Of a DNA stretch of 64,000 nt, positions 51,143-60,775 are shown one piece after another. The stretch is from Dokdonia donghaensis DSW-1 (GTDB taxonomy: Bacteria; Bacteroidota; Bacteroidia; Flavobacteriales; Flavobacteriaceae). Position numbers and translations under genes: made by a program. The stretch covers positions 3,229,945 to 3,293,944 of the forward strand of contig NZ_CP015125.1 of assembly GCF_001653755.1 (NCBI RefSeq), in the 5' to 3' direction. Position 1 is the first letter of the stretch; each line of letters opens with the position of its first letter. The notes beneath the pieces were generated by a model that worked only from the letters and a program-made list of their open reading frames with translations, was not told where the DNA came from and did not search any database.

Positions 51143-51287
51143 AGTATGAAGCCGTAGCGCTGCTGTTAACGATGTCTTAAATTAAAAGCAAGAACGTGCG
51201 GTATTACTTACAAAACAACCTATTCCATATGTTAAAAGAAAAAACCAGCTTGTATCGCTGGTTTCTAAATCTATCTCAAATATATTA

Positions 51288-51303
51288 CGCTTTCGCGAAA
51301 GCG
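51288..51303. repeat. GCTTTCGCGAAAGC palindrome (16 bp), intergenic
   Basis: A perfect 16-bp palindrome 8 bases after the ABC-F stop codon. Confidence 0.95.
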
Positions 51304-51311
51304 CAAAAATA

Positions 51312-53222
51312 CTAGTTTAACGCATCGAGCTCTTCTGTGATTTTCTCCCAGTCTTCCATAAAGCCGTCTAGCTTCTTTTTCTTGCCATTGTAAATGTCAA
51401 AAAAACTTGGGTCTGCAACTGTCTCATCATAATTAGTCGCCAGGGCAACGTCTAGCTCCTTGATCTCGCGTTCTATTTTATTAATATTAGACTCTACCTT
51501 ACTTAGTCTATTATTAAGAGACTTGAGCTTTTTTTGATCTTCGTAAGATTTTTTTGTGCTCTTTACTGGTGCTTCTTTTTTTATAACATCTCGCTTTTCT
51601 ACCTCTCTCAAGTTTGCAACCTCTCGCTGTTCTAGATAGTAATCTATGTCTCCCAGATACTCTCTTATGCGATGATCCTTAAACTCATATACTCTATCTG
51701 TGAGACCTTGTAGAAAATCACGGTCGTGAGATACGACTATAAGAGTCCCTTCAAACTGTTTGAGACTATCTTTAAGTACATTTTTTGATTTTATGTCTAG
51801 GTGATTTGTAGGCTCATCCATCACAAGCACGTTAAAGGGCTGCAGCATAAGCTTAGCAAGGGCTAGCCTGTTGCGCTCACCTCCAGAGAGTACACGCACA
51901 TACTTATCTACCTCCTCTCCCCTAAAGAGAAAAGAGCCTAATATGTCTCGCACACGTGGTCTTGTTTTCTCATCTGCGGCATCTATCATCGTTTCCTCCA
52001 CAGTTTTTGACCCGTCAAGGTATTCGGCTTGGTTTTGAGCAAAATAACCTATTTGTACATTATGCCCTAGCTTCACCTTCCCTTGGTGCTCGAGCTCTCC
52101 TACTATAATTTTTGCCAGCGTAGATTTACCTTGACCATTTTGCCCTACAAAGGCGGTTTTAGTATCACGCTCTACCAGCAAGTCTATACCTTGTAAAACG
52201 TTTTTATCTCCATAGCTTTTTGCAACCTCCTCTGCCTCTACCACAACCTTACCAGGTGTGACAGATACAGGAAATTTAAGCGTCATCACACTATTATCAT
52301 CTTCATCTACCTCAATGCGGTCTATCTTATCTAACTTTTTTATGAGTGACTGCGCCATTGTAGCCTTTGAGGCTTTTGCTCTAAACTTTTCAATAAGCTT
52401 TTCTGTCTGCTCAATTTGCTTCTGCTGGTTTTTTTGTGAAGCCAGTTGCTGCTCCCTTATTTCCGAACGAAGCACAAGGTACTGCGTATACGGCTTCGGG
52501 TAATCATAAATGCGACCTAGCGAAATCTCTATAGTACGGTTAGTCACATTGTCGAGAAACATTTTATCGTGAGATACAATCACTACAGCTCCAGTATACC
52601 CTCGCAAGAAACTCTCAAGCCATATAATAGACTCTATATCTAAGTGGTTTGTTGGCTCATCCAGCAGTAGTATATCGTGATTTTGTAGTAAAAGTTTAGC
52701 TAGCTCAATACGCATACGCCACCCTCCAGAAAAGGTATCTGTAAGCTTATCAAAATCTTCACGCTTAAAACCTAGACCTTGTAATATACGTTCTGTCTCA
52801 CCTTTATAACTATAACCGCCGTGTACTTCATACTGGTGTTGCACGTCGTTTATATCTATCATAAGCTGGTTATAGCTCTCACTCTCGTAGTCTGTACGTG
52901 TCGCTAGTTGCTCATTAATATGAGCAAGTTGACTCTCTAGTTTTTTAATTTCTTTAAAAGCCTCATAAGACTCCTCAAGCACCGTGCGGCCTTCTATAAA
53001 ATCAATATCTTGCTTTAAGAAACCTATGCTTATCTCCTTCTCAATAGCTATAGATCCCGTATCATACTGCTGCTCGCCAGAAATGATACGCAGCATTGTA
53101 GACTTACCAGCACCGTTTTTACCCACAAGCCCTACTCGATCACCATTATTAAGTCTAAAGGTGATTTCTTCAAACAAATATTCGCCTTGAAAAGAGACAG
53201 AAAGGTTGTGAATATTAAGCAT
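51312..53222 (-). CDS. ABC-F family ATP-binding protein (Uup/YheS-like)
   Basis: This 636-residue protein has two ATP-binding cassettes and no membrane domain. Walker A motifs are GKNGAGKS (34-41) and GQNGQGKS (about 360), signatures are FSGGWRMRIELAKLLL and LSGGERNRLALAKLML, and each cassette has a DEPTNHLD box. The linker between the cassettes and a C-terminal coiled coil are typical of ABC-F. Such proteins act on ribosomes, in translation or antibiotic protection, not in transport. The exact subfamily is not certain. Confidence 0.93.
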   Translation of the reverse strand: MLNIHNLSVSFQGEYLFEEITFRLNNGDRVGLVGKNGAGKSTMLRIISGEQQYDTGSIAIEKEISIGFLKQDIDFIEGRTVLEESYEAFKEIKKLESQLAHINEQLATRTDYESESYNQLMIDINDVQHQYEVHGGYSYKGETERILQGLGFKREDFDKLTDTFSGGWRMRIELAKLLLQNHDILLLDEPTNHLDIESIIWLESFLRGYTGAVVIVSHDKMFLDNVTNRTIEISLGRIYDYPKPYTQYLVLRSEIREQQLASQKNQQKQIEQTEKLIEKFRAKASKATMAQSLIKKLDKIDRIEVDEDDNSVMTLKFPVSVTPGKVVVEAEEVAKSYGDKNVLQGIDLLVERDTKTAFVGQNGQGKSTLAKIIVGELEHQGKVKLGHNVQIGYFAQNQAEYLDGSKTVEETMIDAADEKTRPRVRDILGSFLFRGEEVDKYVRVLSGGERNRLALAKLMLQPFNVLVMDEPTNHLDIKSKNVLKDSLKQFEGTLIVVSHDRDFLQGLTDRVYEFKDHRIREYLGDIDYYLEQREVANLREVEKRDVIKKEAPVKSTKKSYEDQKKLKSLNNRLSKVESNINKIEREIKELDVALATNYDETVADPSFFDIYNGKKKKLDGFMEDWEKITEELDALN

Positions 53223-53276
53223 ACGATATTAAGTAAAAGTTATAATTTGAAATCGGTGTGGTGGTGCAAAGATGCT

Positions 53277-53284
53277 TAAATTTG
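53277..53284 (+). promoter_or_regulatory. Candidate -7 element (TAAATTTG) of the DUF983 gene
   Basis: An exact TAnnTTTG match 22 bases before the ATG. The gene also has an AAGGAG ribosome-binding site directly upstream, unusual for this lineage. Confidence 0.5.
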
Positions 53285-53305
53285 TACTTATAAACTAAGG
53301 AGATT

Positions 53306-53701
53306 ATGGGAATTCTAAAAGGCACAAAACTCAACAGCATTCTTACTGGTAAATGTCCCGTTTGCCAGAACGAGTCTATGTATAAAAACTCAAATCCTTA
53401 CATCTTATCTGAGACGCTCAAAATGCACGAGCGTTGCTCTCACTGCGGCACAAAATATAAGATAGAACCTTCTTTCTTTTATGGAGCAATGTATGTAAGC
53501 TATCCCGTAGGCATAGCATTTGCCACAGCCGCTTTTGTAATCACCTATTTCTTTTTTGAAGCTACGCTAGTAAATACATTTATCGCCATAGTAGGTACAA
53601 TGGTCGTTTTTATGCCAGTTATTATGCGACTAGCACGCAACATATGGATTAACTTTTTTATGAAATATGACCCGAGTAAAGATCAACTGGTAAGTAAGTA
53701 A
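53306..53701 (+). CDS. DUF983 family membrane protein
   Basis: This 131-residue protein starts with a cytoplasmic zinc-binding-like segment (GKCPVCQNESMY, then RCSHCGTKYKIEPSFFYGAM), four cysteines in two CxxC pairs. Two hydrophobic helices follow (about 64-84 and 87-107). DUF983 proteins occur widely, some near cytochrome oxidase genes; no function is settled. A clear Shine-Dalgarno motif AAGGAG precedes the ATG at 53306. Confidence 0.83.
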   Translation: MGILKGTKLNSILTGKCPVCQNESMYKNSNPYILSETLKMHERCSHCGTKYKIEPSFFYGAMYVSYPVGIAFATAAFVITYFFFEATLVNTFIAIVGTMVVFMPVIMRLARNIWINFFMKYDPSKDQLVSK

Positions 53702-53707
53702 GTTTAC

Positions 53708-53721
53708 GCTTTCGCGAAAGC
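53708..53721. repeat. GCTTTCGCGAAAGC palindrome (14 bp), intergenic
   Basis: The 14-bp core between the convergent DUF983 and FAD oxidoreductase genes. Confidence 0.92.
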
Positions 53722-53745
53722 ATACTAAACCACATTGCTTACTAC

Positions 53746-54804
53746 CTAGATCTCCAGTTTTTTGGGAAATCTCATTATATCAACCTCCTCAGTAAGCGGA
53801 ATATTCTTTTCTATAAATTCAAATAGATAGTGTGCCAGCAGTGGCCCCGCCATTATCCCGCGCGTACCTAAGCCATTGAGCACAGCGAGCTGTTTATATG
53901 TAGGATGCACTCCTAATAGTGGCCTTCTGTCTCCTGTAGTAGGGCGTATACCCGCCTCTTGACTTACCACCTCATATGGTGTATTTACTAAAGCAGCAAA
54001 CTTAGACTCTAACTCCTCGCGGGCTACCTGCGTGCTTTCCCAGTCCTTATCTGTCCAGTTATACGTTGCTCCTACTTTGTATAAATCCTCACCTAGTGGT
54101 ACTACAAAAAATGATGTTTTGATAGCGGCGGTTAGCTTTAATTTTGGTGCCTTTATGATGATGTACTCCCCCTTGTTACCTACGAGTGGCAATCTGTTAA
54201 AATAGGGATTCTGCTTGATACCATATCCTTCGGCAAAGACTATGTGGGTCGCTTCATAACCTTGATACTGTACTCCGGCATCTGTAAGTGTGAGCTGTGC
54301 GTAGTTGAATTCCGCTTTCGCGAAAGCGGACATCTCTTCTAGATATTTTTCATAGTGCTCTTGCAATGTGGTAATGGCTATACGCCCTGTCTCTGCAACT
54401 TCTCCATAGTTATATGGTGCATCTATAAACTCACTGTCTGCCTTTACAAGAGGCGTTTTTACAAAACGCTCGAGCCCCTGCTTATCACTAGCAGCAAACC
54501 AATTATTTTGATCTTCTATAGAGTGAAACACCTTCCTCACGGGCATAGGGTACATAAACTGAGTATCTAGCTTTTCCTCAAGTTTTTTAAAATACGGAAT
54601 CGCTAGATCAAACTGCGATACAGCTTTCCAAGGGAGGGAGTATCGTTTTAAAATTACAGGATTATAAAGACCGGCAGCTACCCTACTAGCACCTTCTACG
54701 CCCTTATCAAACACCATAAAAGTCTTACCTGCGGCTAGACATTGCTCACAAAAAGCAATACCAGCAAGACCTAGACCTACTATTATATAATCTACTTTAC
54801 TCAC
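53746..54804 (-). CDS. FAD-dependent oxidoreductase (D-amino acid oxidase family)
   Basis: This 352-residue protein starts with the dinucleotide-binding motif YIIVGLGLAGIAFCEQCL (about 6-23) and FMVFDKG. The middle contains VFAEGYG and the C-terminus EAGIRPTTGDRRPLLGVHP and LNGLGTRGIMAGP, the FAD-binding end of the DAO family. The substrate is unknown; amino acids or tRNA-modification amines are family examples. The start is GTG at 54804. It lies downstream of gldN on the same strand, behind a terminator. AFAKA near residue 160 comes from a palindrome. Confidence 0.85.
   Translation of the reverse strand: MSKVDYIIVGLGLAGIAFCEQCLAAGKTFMVFDKGVEGASRVAAGLYNPVILKRYSLPWKAVSQFDLAIPYFKKLEEKLDTQFMYPMPVRKVFHSIEDQNNWFAASDKQGLERFVKTPLVKADSEFIDAPYNYGEVAETGRIAITTLQEHYEKYLEEMSAFAKAEFNYAQLTLTDAGVQYQGYEATHIVFAEGYGIKQNPYFNRLPLVGNKGEYIIIKAPKLKLTAAIKTSFFVVPLGEDLYKVGATYNWTDKDWESTQVAREELESKFAALVNTPYEVVSQEAGIRPTTGDRRPLLGVHPTYKQLAVLNGLGTRGIMAGPLLAHYLFEFIEKNIPLTEEVDIMRFPKKLEI
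54311..54330. repeat. GCTTTCGCGAAAGC palindrome (20 bp), intragenic, different flanks
   Basis: A perfect 20-bp palindrome, TCCGC...GCGGA, in the FAD oxidoreductase gene, read in frame as AFAKA. The outer bases differ from the usual TACGC...GCGTA, yet pairing is kept. Confidence 0.95.
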
Positions 54805-54858
54805 AAAACAAAAATAAGGTAATAGCCGGTTTAAATAGTGATGTTATCTTCATTACAT

Positions 54859-54894
54859 AAAAAAAGCCATCAAAACATTGTTCTGATGGCTTTT
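54859..54894 (-). terminator. Rho-independent terminator after gldN
   Basis: An 11-bp stem, AAAAGCCATCA with TGATGGCTTTT, gives a T run on the minus strand and marks the end of the gld operon. Confidence 0.88.
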
Positions 54895-54915
54895 ATATAT
54901 TCTAATAGAACTCCC

Positions 54916-55806
54916 TTAATAATTCCAAAGGTCTTGCTCTATGTTGCGTATATTTTCTTTTATACGATTAGACTCAAGTAACTGCATCATTGCATTGTCA
55001 CTTATGTACTCCTTAACCTTGCGGTCTCCTTGCACATTATCTTCTTGATAAATTGTGGCGTTAAAGCGCCTACTGTTAAGAAGATGATCAAATGAAATAG
55101 GTAAAGATGTGTTTTTACGGTTAAAAGCTTTTGCATTGTGAAGCACTTCTCTCGCCCCTGGGAACCATACCCAGAAAAGCTCGATATCTGCCGCACTTGC
55201 ATCATCTAAAAAGTTTACATCACCAGACACTGGAGCAATACCTAACAGACGGTACTTTAACTCACCTTGACGCTTATCTATATACCAGTACCCTCGTACG
55301 TGATATGCGTTAATGTCATAAGATGTAATCTCTGTACGCTCGATGTTATAATCTGAAATAGGCTCCCCTGCGTTAAACTGATCGTACCCCTCATCTGAAG
55401 TATCGATCTTTACCATTGCAGCAGAAAGGTCTTCTAACTGTATCTTTTCTGTAAAATATGAATCTCTATAGATAGCGTCTATCTTACCATTTTTAATATT
55501 CTTTACAAGAACATCAAAAAGTGAACGACGATCTGACCCCATATTTACCGTATCAATAGGGTAATATAGAGGAAAGTTAACGCGCTCATCAAGATCAATA
55601 ACTTCCCACGTATTTTTTGCCCATAGTACATCACGTTTTTCAACGTAACCGTATGGTAATGGTTTGTCATTATCTTTTGCTTTTTGCTCTTCGGTTACTT
55701 CAAACATCTCGTCTGGCGTTTTTGCGTTAAGGATGTTACCTTGTGCAAACGCTGGTACAGTCATTAAAAGACCTAGTGCAACAAAAATTAAACGTTTAAG
55801 ACTCAT
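54916..55806 (-). CDS. gldN: Gliding motility / type IX secretion protein GldN
   Basis: This 296-residue protein has a signal peptide (about 1-21, ending VPAFAQ), then the GldN domain with KRDVLWAKNTWEVIDLDERV (about 58-77), NFPLYYPID and late VWFPGAREVLHN. GldN lies in the periplasm, associated with the outer-membrane ring of GldK. It is needed for type IX secretion and gliding. It follows gldM by 13 bases and ends in a strong terminator. Confidence 0.96.
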   Translation of the reverse strand: MSLKRLIFVALGLLMTVPAFAQGNILNAKTPDEMFEVTEEQKAKDNDKPLPYGYVEKRDVLWAKNTWEVIDLDERVNFPLYYPIDTVNMGSDRRSLFDVLVKNIKNGKIDAIYRDSYFTEKIQLEDLSAAMVKIDTSDEGYDQFNAGEPISDYNIERTEITSYDINAYHVRGYWYIDKRQGELKYRLLGIAPVSGDVNFLDDASAADIELFWVWFPGAREVLHNAKAFNRKNTSLPISFDHLLNSRRFNATIYQEDNVQGDRKVKEYISDNAMMQLLESNRIKENIRNIEQDLWNY

Positions 55807-55819
55807 AATTTACTTTATT

Positions 55820-57370
55820 TTAGTTTGATAGCTCAATAATGATAGGAGACACGGTCTTCAATCTTATAGAGTTACCTGGTATACTTGCTTTAATATCAAA
55901 TATCTGTACTGACGAACCTCTTTTTGCTCTTTTAAGTGCAGACTTCGCCGCTGCATTAAGTCTATTACCTTGTACAGCTACCGTGGCCTGATCACCTGCT
56001 CTAAACTTAAAGCTATTAACTTTAAGATTTAAGTCAAAATCAAAGTCTGGTAAAACAGCATTAATAGGAGCTGCAGATACTGTGTTACGAGGTTTCTTAA
56101 GGTTACCACCGTCATCTCCTCCTAAAGCTCCTACTGGACGTGGGATATCTTTAATACGGAAAACAGCTTTATCAGAAACTGTACCACCGCCGTCTGGCAG
56201 CTTTGCAGTCACATTAATTGTCACCTCTCTACCTTGAGAAGGTTTCATATTGTACTTACTTCCTGATCTTTTAGAAAGACCTGCTCCAGATGCTGTAACA
56301 GCATTATCTGCCACACCAGCAAATGATATGGTCATAGGGTTATCTACACCACGGTATACAACATTCATCTTATCTGCAGCGATAGTTGCAGAGTTAGGTT
56401 TATTTATTGTTGTAAAAGCCTGCTCTACAGCAACCTCTATTTCTTTACCGTCTTGTGGGTAAAATAATGTACCTGTGATTTTGTGATCTCCTACTCCACC
56501 AGTATTTACTCCTAATACTAGTTTACCACCATCATAAGAAATCTTATCTGAAGGTATTGCTCTTCCATCAAGCTTAAGCTCAACTCTAGAAGGTTTTGTA
56601 GAAGCATCTACACGACCTAAAGAAAGCACACCATCAAAAGTTGATCCTGTGTAATAAGCTCCTTTTGAAGTAGTCATTACTGTCTCATAGTTATCTAAAG
56701 AAGCCAGTTCTTTAAGATTACCAGAAAGTAGCTTTGTTAAAAGCTCGTTTTCAACAACCTTGATATCATTTTGCAATTGAGACATCTTAGTTAATGAAGA
56801 TACTGAAGGGAAACCTACAAAATTATATGATATATAATCCTTCTTTACTCCTTCTCCATCTACAATATCACTCGTACTAAAATCTTCATTGATTTGAGCA
56901 ACTAGCGCTTTATTGTCACCTGCAAGCTTTACCATACCGTCACGGTACTTTGCCATCTCATCAAGAAAAGTTTGCCCTTCTGGTGTGATCTTTCCTCCTT
57001 TATAAAAGCGCTCATCTAGAAAGTTAGACTTATCCATTGATTCATAATCTGTCTTATCTTCTACTTCTGCAAGTAGCGCATCTTTCTCTGAAGCTAGATA
57101 AGCAAAGTATGTATCTCCTAGTTGCTTTGCAGACTGCGCTGTTGCTGCAGCTGCTTTGAACTCTTCATTTTCGTTTGCCTTCTTAGAAAGATCTGCTAGT
57201 GCTAGATTATTCTTAGTTTCAAACGTAGTATTAGAACGATCAAATTTTTCGTTTATCGACCCAAAAGCCGATAGTACCTCCTTAGACATATTAAGTGCTA
57301 GCATTGCTATAAACACTAGATACATCAGGTTAATCATCTTCTGCCTTGGGCTTTGTTTTCCTCCTGCCAT
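55820..57370 (-). CDS. gldM: Gliding motility / type IX secretion motor protein GldM
   Basis: This 516-residue protein starts with a short cytoplasmic part and one membrane helix (MINLMYLVFIAMLALNMSKE, about 12-31), then a large periplasmic region of several domains. GldM forms with GldL the proton-driven rotary motor that powers type IX secretion and gliding. The conserved helix start and the last domain (KVNSFKFRAGDQATVAVQG) fit the family and usual length. It lies between gldL and gldN in the standard order. Confidence 0.97.
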   Translation of the reverse strand: MAGGKQSPRQKMINLMYLVFIAMLALNMSKEVLSAFGSINEKFDRSNTTFETKNNLALADLSKKANENEEFKAAAATAQSAKQLGDTYFAYLASEKDALLAEVEDKTDYESMDKSNFLDERFYKGGKITPEGQTFLDEMAKYRDGMVKLAGDNKALVAQINEDFSTSDIVDGEGVKKDYISYNFVGFPSVSSLTKMSQLQNDIKVVENELLTKLLSGNLKELASLDNYETVMTTSKGAYYTGSTFDGVLSLGRVDASTKPSRVELKLDGRAIPSDKISYDGGKLVLGVNTGGVGDHKITGTLFYPQDGKEIEVAVEQAFTTINKPNSATIAADKMNVVYRGVDNPMTISFAGVADNAVTASGAGLSKRSGSKYNMKPSQGREVTINVTAKLPDGGGTVSDKAVFRIKDIPRPVGALGGDDGGNLKKPRNTVSAAPINAVLPDFDFDLNLKVNSFKFRAGDQATVAVQGNRLNAAAKSALKRAKRGSSVQIFDIKASIPGNSIRLKTVSPIIIELSN

Positions 57371-57418
57371 TGTTTTTAATTTTAGCTGTTAGTTAGTTAA
57401 TTGTAAAAACAACTAGAA

Positions 57419-58054
57419 TTAGTTTTTATTCATAGCAGAAAGCATTCCTCCATAAACACCATTCAGTGAAGAAAGGTTTGTTGCAAGACTTTCCATTTGC
57501 TCTTTGAGTTTTCCTGCATTTGCAGTCACTTGCTCATTGATTTCTGCCTGACGGCTAGAAGACTCAACCTGCACCTTATAAAGGCTATTTAAAGATTCCA
57601 TTTGAGCAGCAGCAAGTGCCATCTCTTCAGAGTATTTTTTTGTCGAGGCCATTGCATCTGTAGTAGGAGCAATTCCTTTTGCTGCACCTTCAAAATTACG
57701 AATGCTATTTCCTAAGCTGCTCATCAACTCACCGTCAATTTTTGCCTCTTTAAGCATATCGTCTAGTTTTTTAGATAATTGTACTTCTGCATCTACAGGA
57801 GCTGCAGCTTTTTTCTTAGATCCACCTGCTCCGCCTGCTAGTTCTGGATATACTAGAGCCCAATCAAGTTCGTCATCTACTGGTTCAAATGCAGAAATTG
57901 CGAATACTATTGCCTCTGTAACAAGACCTACAATAAGCATCTCGTTTCCAAAAGGCCAGTGCATAATTTTAAATAAAGCACCAATAATTACAACTGCTGC
58001 TCCTAGTCCGTAGACCATATTCATTAATTTCTTTCCAGTTTTAGATTTTGCCAT
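57419..58054 (-). CDS. gldL: Gliding motility / type IX secretion motor protein GldL
   Basis: This 211-residue protein has two N-terminal membrane helices (about 8-27 and 36-53) with GAALFKIMHWPFGNEMLIVG-type sequence between them, a conserved feature of GldL, and a long cytoplasmic coiled tail. Glu35 (of GNEML) lies where the proton-conducting residue is expected. With GldM it forms the motor of the type IX system. A 78-base A/T-rich gap separates it from gldK. Confidence 0.96.
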   Translation of the reverse strand: MAKSKTGKKLMNMVYGLGAAVVIIGALFKIMHWPFGNEMLIVGLVTEAIVFAISAFEPVDDELDWALVYPELAGGAGGSKKKAAAPVDAEVQLSKKLDDMLKEAKIDGELMSSLGNSIRNFEGAAKGIAPTTDAMASTKKYSEEMALAAAQMESLNSLYKVQVESSSRQAEINEQVTANAGKLKEQMESLATNLSSLNGVYGGMLSAMNKN

Positions 58055-58132
58055 GACTAATAAAATTTTTTAGTTTAGTTAAGTTAATTTAGTTAAGTAA
58101 TTGAATAATATAATTTGGGTAAATAATATTAG

Positions 58133-59503
58133 TTATTTCTTCGGTTTTCTAAGGTTGATTTTCTCATCAATTCCCATAAAATCCTGTACGGTTCTAAAAC
58201 CGATATAACTACGTGCAGAGTCTTGATACTCATAATCACGTGAGCTTACCTGTAGGAAGTAAGCAACGTCTTTCCAAGAACCACCACGTATAACTTTACG
58301 ACGGTTATCCTTATCGTTTACGTTAGGGTTAATAGTAGACATATATTCATAAGAAGCTGGATCATAAGAAGAAGCTACCCACTCAGACACGTTACCTGCC
58401 ATATTGTACAGGTTATAGTCGTTAGGTTCGTAAGCATCTGCTTCTACAGTATATAATGCTTGGTCTGCACCATAATCTCCTCTTAAAGGTTTAAAGTTTG
58501 CAAGGAAACATCCTCTATCGTTTTTTGCATACGGCCCACCCCAAGGGTAATCACCACTTTCCAGTCCGCCACGAGCAGCATATTCCCACTCTGCTTCACC
58601 TGGAAGTCTAAAACGATTTACAAATTGTCTCTTTTTTGATTTTTGGTAAGAATTCTTATACATTGTTCTCCACTCACAAAAAGCTTTTGCTTGCATCCAG
58701 GTAACACCTACAACAGGGTACTCACCATAAGCATCGTGCCAGAAGTAATCATTATGCATAGGCTCATTATACGAGTATGCAAAATCCTTAATCCATACAG
58801 TCGTATCAGGGTAAACCGGAACCACCTCTGTCTTAATATGATCTTTACGACGGCCACCGTTCTTTTTTGCGGCAGCTTGTATATCTAAATATGTATAACG
58901 GAAGTTAAGCTTATCTACGTCTATGGTGCGCTGTCCATTATAAGCTTCTTCTAGTGGGATGTACATTGTATCCATCACCTCTGCATAGTACTCATCTGGA
59001 TACTGGTCTGTATCCCATATGATATCTATATCCTTATTAAGTTTACGTCCTTCAAATCCAGTCTCACCTAAGCCATAATAGTTATCGTACATATATTGCT
59101 CGTACGGAGTCATATTTGCAGGATCTGCATCATTAAATGCAAAGTCACCTATACCACCACTTCCTGGAGTTTCCCCTAGCTCATCTGCCAGTATAGCAAG
59201 TTTAGTACGTACAGTAGAATCTTTTACCCACTCTACAAACTGTCTATATTCGGCGTTTGTGATTTCTGTTTCATCCATATAAAAAGAACGAACCGTAACA
59301 GTTTTAGTAGGAGCATCATTTACCGCAGCAAAGTCATCATCACTTTTACCCATTATATATGCCCCTCCAGAAACGAGAGTCATACCAAATGGTTTTTCGG
59401 GATTCCATCGCTTGCCTTTGGCACCAACGAGTTCTCCACGATCGCCTTTGCCACAACTAGACAGCAAAGCTACTATCGCAATAAATGCAATATACTTTTT
59501 CAT
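58133..59503 (-). CDS. gldK: Gliding motility / type IX secretion lipoprotein GldK
   Basis: This 456-residue protein has a lipoprotein signal with lipobox LSSC (cysteine 17) and a formylglycine-generating-enzyme-like (FGE-sulfatase) domain: SFYMDETEITNAEYRQFVEW near residues 72-91 and VIRGGSWKD near the end. GldK is anchored at the outer membrane and makes the periplasmic ring with GldN. The enzyme fold is structural in this family. It is the first gene of gldK-L-M-N; the promoter is at 59578-59610. Confidence 0.97.
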   Translation of the reverse strand: MKKYIAFIAIVALLSSCGKGDRGELVGAKGKRWNPEKPFGMTLVSGGAYIMGKSDDDFAAVNDAPTKTVTVRSFYMDETEITNAEYRQFVEWVKDSTVRTKLAILADELGETPGSGGIGDFAFNDADPANMTPYEQYMYDNYYGLGETGFEGRKLNKDIDIIWDTDQYPDEYYAEVMDTMYIPLEEAYNGQRTIDVDKLNFRYTYLDIQAAAKKNGGRRKDHIKTEVVPVYPDTTVWIKDFAYSYNEPMHNDYFWHDAYGEYPVVGVTWMQAKAFCEWRTMYKNSYQKSKKRQFVNRFRLPGEAEWEYAARGGLESGDYPWGGPYAKNDRGCFLANFKPLRGDYGADQALYTVEADAYEPNDYNLYNMAGNVSEWVASSYDPASYEYMSTINPNVNDKDNRRKVIRGGSWKDVAYFLQVSSRDYEYQDSARSYIGFRTVQDFMGIDEKINLRKPKK

Positions 59504-59577
59504 AGGATATTAGGTTAAGTATTCTAAGTTAAGGGCGTAAACCTATTTATTTTATTTGAAATAAACAATTTATTCGC

Positions 59578-59610
59578 CAAAAATAATCTTTTCATCGTTG
59601 AAACACACAA
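59578..59610 (-). promoter_or_regulatory. Candidate promoter of the gldKLMN operon
   Basis: TATTTTTG (59578-59585) on the minus strand matches the -7 consensus, with a TTG 22 bases further upstream touching the arginase-like gene stop. The leader is about 70 bases. Confidence 0.5.
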
Positions 59611-60772
59611 TCAAACCTCGTTTTTCTTTCTCGCTTTAAACCATCTTTCGGGGATATTTTGGTTACAAGCATCCAGATAATCTTGGTACGTGCAAGGTAA
59701 TAACGTGTGCCTTTTTAATTTATTATTCAAGCCCATAATAAATGGAATTTCAATCCACCAGCGAGCTGTTTTTTCACTCTTATAAAATGTAAGCACCTCA
59801 TCTTCAATGGGTACTTGGTAGGTAAGAAAATTACCTTTTTCTATATCCATATTTTCGCTTGCGCGAAAATTCACACCCTCAATAAAGTACCACATCATCT
59901 GTGCAACTAGCATAGCAGCCTTTTCTTCTTGGACATCATTGTGGTATTCAAAAATCCCAAAAGAACTTACACGGTCACTAATCCCTGCATATCTTGCAAT
60001 GGTACAAATCTCTTTCCCATCAAAACCATTAGGCATTTTATTATGCCTAGTACTCAACTCACTACTACGTATCGCATTAAGATCTATAGCAACAAGATCT
60101 GCATCACGCATAACAGGCTCTGTAATATTCATCGCTGCCGAAACATTACCTAGTCTATAGGAGTCAAAATACAACTTATCCATCAAATCTATTTCCTCTT
60201 GAGGATTAAAATAAGTTTGATACCCAATATTTGAGTAATAAATAAATTATAAGGCTCTGTGACTATGATTTTACCTACGTAAGACTTGTTGTTTATAGGC
60301 TGACTTGCGTCTCCTAGGTCAAAACGACTATCAACATTAACGATATTAACCATTTGATCTAGCTTATCGTAAGAACGATAAATAGGATACACAAGATCTT
60401 GACTTCCTCCTATATAAATAGGTATGATATCTTTTTTAACAAAGACTCGTTGAGAGTGCGTATGGCAAAGTATGTATCATCTACAGATGCACCAGCGTCT
60501 ATATCTCCTAGATCTGCAATGGTAGTGTGCCAGTTTCCGGAAACAGTTCATAAAATGTTCGGCGCACTTCGGTAAAAGAGAGCCGTCTGAAAGATTATGG
60601 GGTCTCTTCTTTTTTCGCGTAAGCAAACTATAGCTATGCGTACCCCTTCTAATTCTGGCAGTCCTTCTTGCTCCGCTGTGCAGCCTTATGTTATTACCTA
60701 GTGACTGGTGATGCTGCAGCTGTATATGTGCAAGCGCAAGATCTGGAATAGGAGGAGCACCTCAAATGCCAT
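59611..60772 (-). pseudogene. Arginase/formimidoylglutamase family gene, frameshifted in this sequence
   Basis: The pieces read in order on the minus strand as one protein of about 388 residues, from MAFE at 60772 to RKKNEV at 59611, when one base is restored at several points. Examples are the A run near 60430 and the repeat near 60235. It belongs to the arginase/agmatinase/formimidoylglutamase family. Three metal-binding motifs are degenerate: IGGSQD for GGDHS, VDSRFD for DAHxD and AIDLN for SxDxD. So even the intact protein may not be an enzyme. It lies between topA and gldK, a common flavobacterial order. The frameshifts are probably sequencing errors. Confidence 0.72.
60614..60624. repeat. 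Degenerate half copy of the palindrome
   Basis: TTCGCGTAAGC is the same one-base variant seen in lpxK. It is short, so chance is possible. Confidence 0.25.
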
Positions 60773-60775
60773 ATG

